Program-made: the position numbers and the translations under genes
Shown: positions 63,911 to 64,000 of the stretch, piece by piece
Position numbering within the stretch: the first letter of the stretch is position 1
Layout: each line of letters begins with the position of its first letter
Assembly: GCA_928724745.1 (NCBI GenBank)
Contig: CAKMXJ010000006.1
Coordinates: forward strand, 1-64,000
From: Anthracocystis setariae
Lineage: Eukaryota > Basidiomycota > Ustilaginomycetes > Ustilaginales > Ustilaginaceae
Reading direction: 5' to 3'
DNA: 64,000 bases
Notes under the pieces: generated by a model
Seen by the model: only the letters and a program-made list of their open reading frames with translations
Told to the model about the DNA's origin: nothing
Databases searched by the model: none

Positions 63911-64000
63911 ATGCCAGCAGCGGCGACCACGCTGTGCACCACGTGCTCCACTGCAATCGCCAAGTACACGTGTCCCGTCTGCTCCGCCCGCACCTGCTCG
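63911..64000 (+). CDS. zf-HIT protein, N-terminal 30 codons (runs off the window; BCD1-like?)
   Basis: ATG 63911 opens a frame to the last base without a stop. It reads C-X2-C (residues 9 and 12), then AKYTCPVCSARTCS (residues 17-30), giving C-X2-C-X8-C-X2-C-X4-C, the first half of a HIT-type zinc finger, whose consensus contains KYxCPxCxxxxCSLxC. Such a finger at the extreme N-terminus is typical of Bcd1/ZNHIT6, the box C/D snoRNP assembly factor, and also of Hit1/ZNHIT3. The remaining cysteines and histidine lie beyond the window. Its neighbour RRP3 also acts in ribosome biogenesis. Confidence 0.75.
   Translation, partial: MPAAATTLCTTCSTAIAKYTCPVCSARTCS

Overview
The window reads as a chromosome end of a basidiomycete fungus, most likely a smut (Ustilaginomycotina). 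The evidence is a CCCTAA telomere at base 1, short GT-AG introns, fungal gene content (DASH subunit Dam1, Ada2, Osh, Alg11, yapsin-like protease) and fungal Ty1/copia and Ty3/gypsy elements. The smut assignment is an inference from gene style; the fungal assignment is firm.

Layout. 1-25.6 kb is a subtelomeric transposon zone. A copia element truncated by the telomere itself (28-4620) keeps RT/RNase H, an extra 3' ORF with a Zn2Cys6-like cysteine cluster, and its 3' LTR. It is inserted in an LTR of a decayed minus-strand gypsy element (LTR fragment 4621-4931; pol, gag and 5' LTR 10003-14433). Between these gypsy parts lies a block (4932-10075) with a 2OG-dioxygenase-like fragment, a tRNA-like sequence, an intact orphan ORF of 953 codons and a 21-bp minisatellite. 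Next come gypsy integrase and RNase H remnants, the latter split by a solo copia LTR with a perfect 5-bp target duplication, then a TIR-bounded element (about 17966-19075). A young, apparently intact chromodomain gypsy element follows (19608-25479) with 207-bp LTRs, a GTCAA target duplication and gag and pol in one frame separated by a single TAG.

25.6-30.2 kb has no gene I can support.

30.2-64 kb is conserved chromosome: an Osh1/2-type oxysterol-binding protein, a PHOSPHO-type phosphatase, a GPI-type aspartyl protease, a long non-coding stretch, a DH-PH RhoGEF, a Dpb3/CHRAC1-like histone-fold protein, MLH1, a fusion of an EBP-type sterol isomerase with ALG11, an NDUFA4-like mitochondrial protein, DAM1 (with a hidden last exon), a METTL21/EFM6-type methyltransferase, an atypical Rab, ADA2, the helicase RRP3, and the first 30 codons of a zf-HIT protein running off the end.

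The core genes are housekeeping and do not form one pathway. There are local links: RRP3 and the zf-HIT gene both point to ribosome or snoRNP biogenesis, and MLH1 and the histone-fold gene to DNA replication and repair. The two most unusual items are the copia element, which carries both dispersed CCG-N4-CGG palindromes and a zinc-cluster ORF, and the EBP-ALG11 fusion.
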